From Candidatus Nanopelagicales bacterium (GTDB taxonomy: Bacteria; Actinomycetota; Actinomycetes; S36-B12; UBA10799), in contig JAUYKX010000330.1 of assembly GCA_030699055.1 (NCBI GenBank), positions 1 through 9,711 of the forward strand: a stretch of DNA of 9,711 nt. The letters are read 5' to 3'. The stretch's first letter is position 1. Each line of letters begins with the position of its first letter. The notes beneath the pieces were generated by a model that saw only the letters and a list, made by a program, of their open reading frames with translations, ran no database searches and was not told the origin of the DNA. A program made the position numbers and the translations under genes. Shown here one piece after another: positions 1 to 5,868 of this stretch.

Positions 1-53
1 CCGGAAGGCAGGGCCTGGATCAGGCCTTGCAGCCGGGAAAGCGCATCATCCAT
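1..53 (-). CDS. possible partial ORF at left edge, unidentified
   Basis: An ATG at 53 on the minus strand opens a frame reading MDDALSRLQGLIQALPSG, which leaves the window at base 1. There is no clear ribosome binding site. A second minus-strand frame just upstream, containing TGRMVGDLRTADDFAEAAAA, runs into the same area and stops at 20-22, so the two could be halves of one frameshifted gene. I recognise no family and give no function. Only 17-18 codons are visible, so this could also be chance. Confidence 0.2.
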   Translation of the reverse strand, partial: MDDALSRLQGLIQALPS

Positions 54-437
54 GGATGGCGTGCTAGCCCAGGGCGGGCAGCAGCCGCCTCAGCGAAGTC
101 GTCAGCAGTACGCAGATCTCCAACCATGCGACCGGTGTCCGCCATCGCGGCACGTAATGCAAAGACCCGACGAGACTCATGAAATGTGCCCGCGAAACGC
201 TTTCCGTGCTGTTCTCCGGGAAATGGAAGGCAGTTGCATTGAAGGATTCGGTGACGGCAGCGCCATAGTCATGGAAGCCGAGCCAATCATGATCCTGGCC
301 CGAGCCGATGAGGCTGCCGCATCGCTTCTCGCCAGAGATTCAGCCACCGAAGCTCGTATCGACCGGGTGATGGCATTAGTCAACATCGTTCCGGGGTGAG
401 GTGGGGAGTGGGGAGTGGGCGCCGCGGCAGACTGGGG
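54..437. other. stretch without a defensible gene
   Basis: Open frames exist on both strands here: plus-strand 52-399 and minus-strand 177-386. The plus frame has a mixed third-position base composition (roughly half G/C by eye) that does not match the strongly GC-biased real genes nearby. Its last 60 or so residues, such as EAEPIMILARADEAAASLL, look protein-like but match no family I know. The stretch contains the first copy of a 28-bp direct repeat (174-201). It may be degenerate mobile DNA. Confidence 0.4.
174..201 (+). repeat. 28-bp direct repeat, copy 1
   Basis: The 28 bases from gactcat to aaacgct recur in the same orientation at 1087-1114 with a single mismatch at position 7 (t here, c there). 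The flanking bases differ at both sides, so the identity stops sharply. The pair encloses the complete higBA locus with its promoter. Confidence 0.85.
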
Positions 438-743
438 TCACCCGGCGGCAAGGTTGGGGATATTCGCCAGATCGTCACCTAGCCGATCACGTTCAACCTC
501 GAGATCGTAATCGGTTTGAATGTTGATCCAGAACCGTTCGTCGACGCCGAGCGCAGCGGACAGTCGCAATGCAGTGTCGGTTGTGATCGCGCGTTTGCCG
601 TGAATGATCGCGCTGATGCGCGTCTGGGGCACACCTGTCGCCTGGGCGAGGCGGTACTGGCTGATGCCGAGCGGCTGCAGGAACTCGGCGAGCAGGATCT
701 CGCCCGGGGTGATCGGTTCGTGCGCCTTCCTGGTCATGTCCAT
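438..743 (-). CDS. higA: HigA-family antitoxin, XRE-type DNA-binding protein
   Basis: A 101-residue antitoxin of the HigA/VapI family. It would neutralise the HigB mRNA interferase and, in this family, repress its own operon by binding the promoter. The N-terminal EPITPGEILLAEFLQPLGIS is the family hallmark. A helix-turn-helix follows at about residues 27-53 (SQYRLAQATGVPQTRISAII), then the typical LGVDERFWINIQTDYDLE. The ATG at 743 is chosen because GGAGAGG lies at 757-751 with a 7-nt spacer; the frame is open to 812 but that part overlaps higB. It follows the higB stop (760-762) by 16 nt, the usual toxin-first order with co-transcription. The antitoxin looks intact although its toxin gene is broken. 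It may now be only a repressor, or it may protect against related toxins. Confidence 0.9.
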   Translation of the reverse strand: MDMTRKAHEPITPGEILLAEFLQPLGISQYRLAQATGVPQTRISAIIHGKRAITTDTALRLSAALGVDERFWINIQTDYDLEVERDRLGDDLANIPNLAAG

Positions 744-759
744 CGGTGGTCCTCTCCGT

Positions 760-1040
760 TCAGGGGTAATCGGTGATCTCGACGTCCTCGGCACCGTTGT
801 CGGTCCAGACAAAGCAGATCCGATACTGGTCGTTCACGCGGATGGAGTGCTGGTCTGCCCGGTCGCCGATCAGTTTTCCAAGCGGTTGCCGGGTGGCACT
901 CGCAGGCTTTCGAGTTCGGAGGCGGCGTTGATCAGGCGCAGTTTCCGGTGAGCCGAACGTTGCAGGTCGGGGCCGAGAGCGGGAACGTGTTCGCGCTTCC
1001 AGACCTTCTCCGTGGCGGCGTTCCTGAAGGACCGGATCAC
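760..1040 (-). pseudogene. higB: HigB-type mRNA interferase toxin, frameshifted
   Basis: RelE-superfamily HigB toxin, which cleaves ribosome-associated mRNA. Two frames together give a standard 93-residue HigB. Residues 1-55 read from GTG 1040 (VIRSFRNAATEKVWKRE to LRVPPGNRLE); residues 56-93 are in the -1 frame (KLIGDRADQHSIRVNDQYRICFVW, ending DVEITDYP) and stop at 760-762. In the first frame the next codons are AAC TGA, a stop at 870-872. The break lies at a run of four A on the coding strand (874-877); a fifth A would restore GAA AAA CTG, giving the family sequence RLEKL. The locus length of 281 nt fits a single missing base. It could be real inactivation, a homopolymer sequencing error, or less likely programmed -1 slippage, as no classical X_XXY_YYZ heptamer is present. 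The GTG start has no Shine-Dalgarno but is placed for leaderless translation. Confidence 0.88.
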
Positions 1041-1046
1041 GAACCG

Positions 1047-1075
1047 ATACTACCGGGGACCGTTACTAACGGCAA
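1047..1075 (-). promoter_or_regulatory. higBA promoter
   Basis: On the minus strand, TTGCCG (1075-1070) and TAGTAT (1052-1047) are separated by 17 nt and each match the sigma-70 consensus at four of six positions. The higB GTG at 1040 starts 7 nt after the last base of the -10, which is where transcription should begin, so the higB message is probably leaderless. Confidence 0.65.
1060..1072. promoter_or_regulatory. palindromic operator, probable HigA site
   Basis: The sequence CCGTTA-C-TAACGG is a perfect 6-bp inverted repeat around one base. It lies between the -35 and -10 of the higBA promoter and overlaps the end of the -35. HigA proteins are known autorepressors that bind palindromes in their own promoters, in some species with GTTA/TAAC half-sites. 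HigA binding here is inferred from position and symmetry; a TetR-type regulator is an alternative. Confidence 0.6.
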
Positions 1076-1086
1076 ACGGGTAACCA

Positions 1087-1114
1087 GACTCACGAAATGT
1101 GCCCGCGAAACGCT
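1087..1114 (+). repeat. 28-bp direct repeat, copy 2
   Basis: Same 28-bp unit as 174-201, same orientation, one mismatch (27/28). It lies only 11 bp upstream of the higBA -35 element, so the repeat pair brackets the toxin-antitoxin module closely on this side. Confidence 0.85.
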
Positions 1115-1409
1115 GATCAACTTGGGGCATGGTTTGGCGTTGCTGGCTGGCCTCACGGCGGCGCTGGAAGACCAACGCCATAGTTGTGGTGGATAGGGGC
1201 GGCTACATCGTTGTCGGCCCGGTGCCAGCCGATGTTCCGGTCGCGCTGAAGGGTTCGCTGCCCGGGCACAGCCCGCTTGTCCGCCGCGAACCTCGCCGAC
1301 TGTGTCGCCGGCGCGATTGAGCGACCACGGGATCCGACCCGACCCGGTTCGCGTAACCGAGGCATCGCGAATCATCTGACCGCCCCCGAGTCACGTCAAT
1401 GTCGACACG

Positions 1410-1415
1410 TACTCT
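1410..1415 (+). promoter_or_regulatory. candidate -10 element of the hemolysin III gene
   Basis: TACTCT fits the actinobacterial TANNNT pattern and ends 6 nt before the GTG at 1422, so the first base of the start codon would be the transcription start. I see no -35 match. The same geometry is found at three other genes in this window, which raises confidence. Confidence 0.45.
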
Positions 1416-1421
1416 CGACGG

Positions 1422-2090
1422 GTGACTCCAAGCGATCTCGTAGCCGTGGCGGCTGACCTCAAACCCAAGCTGCGTGGCTGGCTCCATGCGGGGGCTATTC
1501 CGGCGGCGGTGATCTGTGGGGTTGTGCTCGTTGCACTGTCACCGGCGGAGTTGCGCCTGGCCACGGCCATCTACGCCCTCAGTGCCGTGGCGCTGTTTTC
1601 GATCAGTACGACGCTTCATCGGGGTCACTGGCAGCCGCGCACCTCATCCGTGCTCCGGCGAATCGATCACGCGACGATCTTTGTCTTGATCGCCGGCTCG
1701 TACACACCCATCGCCGCAGCCCTGCTGGGATCGGAGGCCTCGACACTGCTGGCTTTCGTCTGGGGCGGGGCGGTCCTCGGGGCTCTCTTCCGCATTTTCT
1801 GGGTCGATGCTCCGCGATGGCTGACCGCTCCGGTCTACGTCGCGATGGGCTGGACTGCGATCTTCTATGTGCCCGAGTTTTGGCGCAGCGGGGGAGCCGC
1901 CGTGGTGATTCTGATCGGCGTCGGCGGGTTGATGTACTCGGTGGGGGCCTTGGTCTACGCGCTGCGTCTGCCGAATCCGAGTCCCCGCTGGTTCGGGTTT
2001 CACGAGGTGTTCCATTCGCTCACGCTCGGGGGATACGTGACGCACTACATCGCGATCTCGCTGGCGGTGTACGGGGTGGCCCGCGCCTGA
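1422..2090 (+). CDS. trhA: hemolysin III / PAQR-family membrane protein
   Basis: A 222-residue integral membrane protein of the hemolysin III (TrhA/YqfA, PAQR) family, usual length about 210-230 residues. About seven hydrophobic segments fill the protein after a short cytoplasmic N-terminus. The conserved metal-site residues are present: Ser and His in SISTTLHRG (His66), Asp82 in RRIDHATIF followed by LIAGSYTP, and the HEVFH motif near the C-terminus (His194, His198). In animal PAQR receptors the corresponding residues bind zinc; bacterial members have been linked to membrane-energetics homeostasis, and the name hemolysin is historical. The GTG start has no Shine-Dalgarno but sits 6 nt behind TACTCT, fitting leaderless translation. 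It is transcribed alone and converges on the hydrolase gene at 2139. The precise cellular role is not settled. Confidence 0.92.
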   Translation: MTPSDLVAVAADLKPKLRGWLHAGAIPAAVICGVVLVALSPAELRLATAIYALSAVALFSISTTLHRGHWQPRTSSVLRRIDHATIFVLIAGSYTPIAAALLGSEASTLLAFVWGGAVLGALFRIFWVDAPRWLTAPVYVAMGWTAIFYVPEFWRSGGAAVVILIGVGGLMYSVGALVYALRLPNPSPRWFGFHEVFHSLTLGGYVTHYIAISLAVYGVARA

Positions 2091-2101
2091 CGCGCGGCAG
2101 G

Positions 2102-2146
2102 GCCGATTCCCGGTCAGCCGGGGCCAGGGGCCGGGCGCCTATCGGC
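2102..2146. terminator. candidate bidirectional hairpin between convergent genes
   Basis: GCCGAT (2102-2107) pairs with ATCGGC (2141-2146), and inside it CCCGG (2109-2113) pairs with CCGGG (2131-2135), with a small asymmetric bulge. It lies just after the trhA stop and overlaps the hydrolase stop (2139-2141). There is no U-tract, which is common in high-GC actinobacteria. Pairing was judged by eye only. Confidence 0.35.
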
Positions 2147-3131
2147 TGGCGGAATCGGCAGTGCGCCGCACGAGCCCCACGAATTGCGGGATGTCCTGGA
2201 ACAACGACCCGTGCGCCGCGTCATCGAAGATCACCCGGTCGGCCCCGGGAATACGGGCGGACACCCGCTGGGCGTTGATCGGGCGGGTCACTTCATCGAG
2301 GGCGCCGTTCTGGACGAGCACGGGTACACCGATCGACGGCAGACCGTCCCAGGTGCCCGAATACTCGGAGAAGGCATCCTCCGCCGACAGTTGTCGCTGG
2401 ATCGCTTCGGCCGACGGCTGCTGCTGCGGGTACAACATGATGGACCGCACGAACGCGTTCGATGCCGCGCTCTGACTCTTCGGGAACAGCAGACCCATCA
2501 ACTGGGAAACGTCGCCCGTCGGATCTCCCAGAATCTTCAGCACACGTTCGCTCGGCGGCACGTAATGCCGCGAACCGGCGTCGCCCCCCGAAGTGACGAT
2601 CGCGCCTGCCGCCTCGGGATGAAGTACCGCCATGGTGAGCGCGATCTCCCCGCCCATCGACCAACCAACCACGGTCGGCCGGTCCAGGCGCAATTCCCGG
2701 GTCAGGGCGGCGGTGTCGGCCGCCATCAGTTGCATGGTCAACGGTTGTGAGTCGTCGTCGGTCGAGTAGCCCATTCCCCGGTTGTCGAACATCGTCACCT
2801 GGAAACCGGCGTCAACGAGTCCCTGGACGAACTCGTACTGCCACATGCCCATCGTTCCCGAAAACCCCATGATCAACAGAAGTGGTCGCCCAGCGCCGAC
2901 CTGCCGGTAGCCGATCTCGATCCCGTTGACCGGCACGAGTCGGGCGGGCCCCAGAAACGCCGCCTCGTCCCTTGGCGTCGAGTCGGGGATGAGCGTGCCC
3001 GGTTGGATCGACGGTGATGAGGTCGCCGGATTGCTGTCCGAGTCCGATCCGCCCGACCCGCAGGCGGCCGTGGCCAACAAGGCCGCAGCGATCACAGCCA
3101 CACTTCCGAGAACTCGACCTCCGTGACGCAT
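2139..3131 (-). CDS. alpha/beta-hydrolase lipoprotein
   Basis: A 330-residue secreted lipoprotein with an alpha/beta-hydrolase fold. Residues 1-23 form a signal peptide (charged MRHGGR, then a hydrophobic core) ending in TAAC with Cys24 as lipidation site; Thr at -3 is an atypical but tolerated lipobox residue. A Ser/Gly/Asp-rich linker to about residue 60 follows. The catalytic triad is visible: Ser158 in GWSMG, Asp279 in NGALDE and His307 in DAAHGSL, with MGFSG (88-92) as oxyanion-hole segment. Substrate is unknown; an esterase, lipase or epoxide-hydrolase-like activity at the cell envelope is likely. The frame is open back to 3440, but the ATG at 3131 is chosen because it begins the signal peptide and lies 6 nt after TACGAT (3143-3138). 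The upstream ATPase gene on the same strand ends 82 nt earlier. Confidence 0.88.
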   Translation of the reverse strand: MRHGGRVLGSVAVIAAALLATAACGSGGSDSDSNPATSSPSIQPGTLIPDSTPRDEAAFLGPARLVPVNGIEIGYRQVGAGRPLLLIMGFSGTMGMWQYEFVQGLVDAGFQVTMFDNRGMGYSTDDDSQPLTMQLMAADTAALTRELRLDRPTVVGWSMGGEIALTMAVLHPEAAGAIVTSGGDAGSRHYVPPSERVLKILGDPTGDVSQLMGLLFPKSQSAASNAFVRSIMLYPQQQPSAEAIQRQLSAEDAFSEYSGTWDGLPSIGVPVLVQNGALDEVTRPINAQRVSARIPGADRVIFDDAAHGSLFQDIPQFVGLVRRTADSASR

Positions 3132-3137
3132 TCGGGC

Positions 3138-3143
3138 ATCGTA
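3138..3143 (-). promoter_or_regulatory. candidate -10 element of the hydrolase lipoprotein gene
   Basis: TACGAT on the minus strand matches TANNNT and ends 6 nt before the ATG at 3131, implying a leaderless transcript. No convincing -35 is seen at 16-18 nt upstream. It supports the ATG at 3131 over the more upstream starts in the open frame. Confidence 0.45.
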
Positions 3144-3213
3144 TTCCCGCACCGTTCGCGTTGCCCGCTTGTTCTCGTTGCGGTCCGGGGTCAACGGGCT
3201 GTCGGTCTGTCGG

Positions 3214-4476
3214 TCATCGCCAAACTCGGTCAGCGGGAACGATGTGCAAGCCCGGCTCATAGGTGTAGGCGCGCTCACCGAGGTATAACGCGACGCCCGC
3301 CAGGAACCGCTTCCCGACGGCGGATTTGAACTTGCGCAGTGGACCCAGATTCTGGCCGGATACCCGTGCGCTCGCCTTCGCCTCGACGCCGACCACACGC
3401 CCGTCGTCACGCTCGAGGACGAAATCGACCTCATCGCCATCCAGTGTCCGCCACTGGCCTACGCCTGCTACCGGATCGACACACTCGGCCTGCCTCAGCA
3501 GTTCGCCGACAATGAAGGACTCGAACAGGTGACCGAACTCGGTAAGCGCCGTGGGGTCGAGAGCTGCGAGCTTGTCAGGCGTGAGCCGCAGCAAACGTGC
3601 CGCGACGCCGGAGTCCATCATGTGGACCTTTGGTGTCCTGCCGGTGCGCGCGCTCAAGGTCTTGCCCCAGGGCTCCAGCCGGAAGACGAGGAATACGCGT
3701 TCGAGCAGCCTGACGTAGTTGTCGGTGGTCCCGTAGTCCAAGCCGAGGGCCTTGGACACGCTGTGGACATTCAACAGTTGCCCAGTCTGCCCGGCGACCC
3801 GGTCCAGAACCGGGCGCAGGAACTGTCCGCGCCGAAGCCTGCGAAGGTCCGTGACGTCTCGTTCCAGGGTCAAGCGGACGTAGCTATCGATCCACCGATT
3901 CCGGTCGTGCGCACTTGGCGCGGCGACGGCCAGCGGGAACCCACCAGTGACGACTCGGGCGATGTAGTCGGACCTGGCGGTCGCTTCGGTGGCCTGGTTT
4001 GACCGTGCGACGACGTCCTCGGCCTCGCCTTGGAGCAGCTGCGCGACGAATGTCGGTCTGACCGCACCGATCTCCGCCTGGGAGAGTGGGTACAGGGTGA
4101 GGGTCGTCAACCTGCCCGTCAGAGCCTGCGCGGCCGCAGGCAGCTGGTCATGACGTGCTGAGCCGGTAAGCACGAAGCTGCCCGCTCGAGATCCCCGGTT
4201 CAACTCCGCCTTGATCGCGTCGAGAACAACCGGGGCCTTCTGGTACTCGTCGATCAGAATCGGGCCAGGCCTGGAGATCAGAGTCGCCGGATCGGATGCG
4301 ACCGCGTCGCGTGTCGCCAGGTCGTCCAGATCCAGGATGCGCCCCGAGGTTCTACTTGCGATCTCACGCAACAGAGTGGACTTGCCCACGGATCGTGGGC
4401 CCTCGAGCAGGATCACCGGGTCGCTGCGCATGTTGCGAAGAGCGACATCGAGGATCTCGCGTCCGATCATTTCCAC
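3214..4476 (-). CDS. AAA+ ATPase with DUF4143 C-terminal domain
   Basis: A complete 420-residue protein of the AAA_14/DUF4143 family, a widespread but poorly understood group often linked to mobile or defence-associated DNA. The N-terminal ATPase domain has Walker A GPRSVGKST (26-34), Walker B PILIDEYQKAP (72-82) and sensor-1 region FVLTGSAR (101-108). A probable winged-helix segment lies around 235-265 (SVSKALGLDYGTTDNYVRLLE). The C-terminal DUF4143 domain has DGDEVDFVLE (346-355) and VEAKAS (364-369), which resemble the D...ExK pattern of PD-(D/E)XK nucleases; whether it cuts DNA is not known. The GTG at 4476 lies 6 nt after TAGGCT; ATG 4470 is the alternative. The TnpB remnant reads into the first 113 nt of this gene in another frame. 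All motifs look intact, unlike the second, truncated ATPase at 5617. Confidence 0.9.
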   Translation of the reverse strand: MEMIGREILDVALRNMRSDPVILLEGPRSVGKSTLLREIASRTSGRILDLDDLATRDAVASDPATLISRPGPILIDEYQKAPVVLDAIKAELNRGSRAGSFVLTGSARHDQLPAAAQALTGRLTTLTLYPLSQAEIGAVRPTFVAQLLQGEAEDVVARSNQATEATARSDYIARVVTGGFPLAVAAPSAHDRNRWIDSYVRLTLERDVTDLRRLRRGQFLRPVLDRVAGQTGQLLNVHSVSKALGLDYGTTDNYVRLLERVFLVFRLEPWGKTLSARTGRTPKVHMMDSGVAARLLRLTPDKLAALDPTALTEFGHLFESFIVGELLRQAECVDPVAGVGQWRTLDGDEVDFVLERDDGRVVGVEAKASARVSGQNLGPLRKFKSAVGKRFLAGVALYLGERAYTYEPGLHIVPADRVWR

Positions 4477-5146
4477 CGGCCGAGCCTAGCGGTCCGCTCA
4501 GCGAAATATGAATTACGACCCACACGGAGTAAGAATGTCGAGTGGTGTTAGTCGGGAAATTCGAGGTCTGGTTCGGAGTCGCCGTCTTAACCCCCAAGCC
4601 CGTCGCGTGAGCGGCGGCCAGAGCGTTCCTCCCCGCGGGCGTTGGTTTTCGGGCCTGCTGCTTGCGGGCCCGGACAGCATGGGTTTCCGCCCACGCTGCG
4701 AGGTTGATCGCGGCGTTCAAATCTCTATCCAATCCCAGGGCGCACGATCCGCACCTGTAAACGCGGTCGGCCAGGGCTAGTTCGGGTTTGGTATCGCCGC
4801 ATGCCGAACACGTTTTCGATGACGGGAACCATCGGTCGACCAGCGTGACTTGCCCGCCGCGCCATGCTTGCTTGTAGCCGAGCATTCGGGCTAGCTCGCT
4901 CCACGCCGCGTCCGAGATGGATCGGGCGAGGCGGTGGTTGGCGAGCATCCCGGCGATATCGAGGTCTTCCATCGCGACCCTTGGGTATTGGGTGAGTCGA
5001 TTGGTGACCTGGTGCAGGAAGTGATGCCGCTGGTTACGAACCCGTTCGTGATGTTTGCCAAGGCGTGCTGGCGCGTTCCTCCTCTTTGTTGAACCTCGTT
5101 GCTTGCGGGCCAGCGCCCGCGATAGGCGGCACCGCCGGTCGTCGCG
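4364..5146 (-). pseudogene. tnpB: IS200/IS605-type TnpB (OrfB), N-terminally truncated
   Basis: The C-terminal part of a TnpB RNA-guided nuclease, about 260 codons of the usual 370-400. The homology starts abruptly near 5146 with RRCRLSRALARKQRGSTKRRN, then GKHHERVRNQRHHFLHQVTNRL, the RuvC-II segment VAMEDLDIAGML (catalytic Glu at 4969-4967), the zinc ribbon SSKTCSACG...YRCGSC, and RuvC-III LDRDLNAAINLA. The N-terminal wedge/REC region and the first RuvC Asp are missing, so it cannot be an active nuclease. There is no start codon near the break; the first ATG in frame is 4972. The C-terminal tail past about 4550 does not resemble typical TnpB, and the frame runs into the DUF4143 gene, so the native stop is probably lost. 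No adjacent tnpA is seen. Confidence 0.85.
4483..4488 (-). promoter_or_regulatory. candidate -10 element of the AAA+/DUF4143 gene
   Basis: TAGGCT on the minus strand matches TANNNT and ends 6 nt before the GTG at 4476. The AT-rich stretch just upstream (about 4500-4515) falls inside the tail of the TnpB remnant, so the mobile element may have supplied part of this promoter. That last point is inference. Confidence 0.45.
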
Positions 5147-5385
5147 AGCCGATGATCGTGGGAACGCGCCTGCTCGTGCGCCAGTTTGTCGCGCAACTCA
5201 AGGACGTCGGGGGCGATGTGCAGGTGGTGGCTGACGCCTTGGATCGACCATCCCGCGAAGTTCGGGCGGCCATGTCGTACGTCGCCGATTTCCCCGCCGA
5301 GATTGACGCCGACATCCGCTGGGCCGCTCGCATTCGGGCGCCATCTTCAGTTCCGACGCGAGCCTGCCGCGCGTGCCCGCGATGA
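5140..5385 (+). pseudogene. DUF433-like antitoxin fragment
   Basis: The plus frame reads RREPMIVGTRLLVRQFVAQL, continues through ALDRPSREVRAAMSYVADFPAEIDADIRWA, and ends at 5385. This matches the small DUF433 domain (G-x-P-x-I-x-GTR-x-x-V...EVRAAL-x-Y...P-x-EID), typically an antitoxin paired with a PIN-like DUF5615 toxin. The N-terminus is absent because the sequence before about 5140 is antisense to the TnpB remnant, and no clear toxin gene follows. After ARI the frame turns arginine-rich and stops. Another plus frame, ending at 5472-5474 and reading MICDFRDRLEDLVLAHPAGDALADTVHWLS, may be the displaced C-terminus or the start of a neighbour; I cannot identify it. Confidence 0.5.
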
Positions 5386-5474
5386 TCTGCGACTTCCGGG
5401 ATCGGTTGGAGGATCTGGTGCTGGCTCACCCCGCAGGCGACGCCCTGGCCGACACAGTCCACTGGCTGAGTTGA

Positions 5475-5616
5475 GCGGTACCCCGCGTGGCGATTGCCCG
5501 CGATTATGCAACGCTAGGTGTCGAGAAAATGCTAAGGCAAGCGCTGGGAAATTGCTAAGGTATCGACCTGGTCGGCACGGTGTCGAGACCGTCGTCAGTC
5601 GCGAGAAGGGTCGGAA
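5475..5616 (+). other. intergenic region upstream of the truncated ATPase
   Basis: Not coding in any frame I trust. It is locally AT-richer than its surroundings and holds two 13-bp direct repeats with one mismatch (5525-5537 and 5548-5560, core TGCTAAGG) with starts 23 bp apart. A weaker relative, aacgctagg, lies at 5510-5518. This is the expected place for the promoter of the gene starting at 5617. Confidence 0.45.
5525..5560 (+). repeat. pair of 13-bp direct repeats, possible operator
   Basis: gaaaatgctaagg (5525-5537) and gaaattgctaagg (5548-5560) differ at one base and start 23 bp apart, close to two helical turns. Direct repeats at this spacing can bind two regulator subunits on one face of the DNA. 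No regulator is identified. Confidence 0.45.
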
Positions 5617-5790
5617 ATGCCTGCTCCTCATGTTCGGCGCCATGCCGCCGCCCTCACCGATCAGCTTCTGACGGGAGTGCGAGGAGTTCTGCTCAACGGC
5701 CCCCGCCAGGCGGGTAAGACGACTCTCCTGAGTGACATCGCGGCCGTCAGGGGTGTGCCCTTGCGCAGTCTCGACGACCGCACAACGTTG
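5617..5790 (+). pseudogene. second AAA+/DUF4143-type ATPase, cut by transposon
   Basis: Only the first 58 codons survive: residues 22-35 read RGVLLNGPRQAGKT, containing Walker A GPRQAGKTT (28-36) followed by LLSDIAAVRGVPLRSLDDRTTL, the standard opening of AAA_14/DUF4143 proteins, which normally have about 400 residues. ATG 5617 is well supported by GAGAAGG at 5603-5609 with a 7-nt spacer. After Leu58 (5788-5790) the family similarity ends and the frame closes at TAA 5800-5802, inside the proposed transposon end. The rest of the gene should lie beyond the transposon, outside this window. It belongs to the same broad family as the complete ATPase at 3214-4476, but the two are clearly divergent and not recent duplicates. 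Confidence 0.8.
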
Positions 5791-5827
5791 GGGTGTCGGT
5801 AATTTTGGCCCCACCAGGTGACATGTA
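5790..5827 (+). repeat. candidate terminal inverted repeat of the Tn3-family element
   Basis: It begins GGGGTGTCGG exactly where the ATPase reading frame is broken, and has the position expected for the IR beside the tnpA 3' end. The partner IR is not visible. An alternative is that TGTCGG from 5794 is the arm of an older insertion sequence into which the transposon jumped. Confidence 0.4.
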
Positions 5828-5868
5828 GCCGCGCGAAGGTGTTGGGCTAGTCGACTTCGTCTTCGCGA

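Larger units (their letters stand above)
1076..1421. other. intergenic stretch between higB and the hemolysin III gene
   Basis: No frame is convincing. It holds the second 28-bp repeat (1087-1114). A short stretch reading LINLGHGLALLAGLTAALEDQ in one plus frame looks protein-like, but it soon runs into a stop and belongs to no family I recognise. The last 12 bases carry the proposed -10 of the downstream gene. Confidence 0.4.

Noticed and set aside
870..880. Programmed -1 frameshift to express HigB
   Set aside because: The site G GAA AAC is not a classical slippery heptamer and the HigB family is not known for recoding; a missing A is simpler. Kept only as a possibility.
1129..1320. 63-codon plus-strand frame upstream of trhA
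   Set aside because: No family match, arginine-rich tail, no ribosome binding site or -10 in position, and competing frames of similar quality.
3132..3440. N-terminal extension of the hydrolase by 103 codons
   Set aside because: It would bury the signal peptide and lipobox inside the protein, and it overlaps the 3' end of the ATPase gene in another frame.
5034..5462. 142-codon minus-strand frame taken as the TnpB N-terminus
   Set aside because: It is in a different frame from the TnpB remnant, shows no RuvC-I or wedge motifs, and is antisense to the DUF433-like frame.
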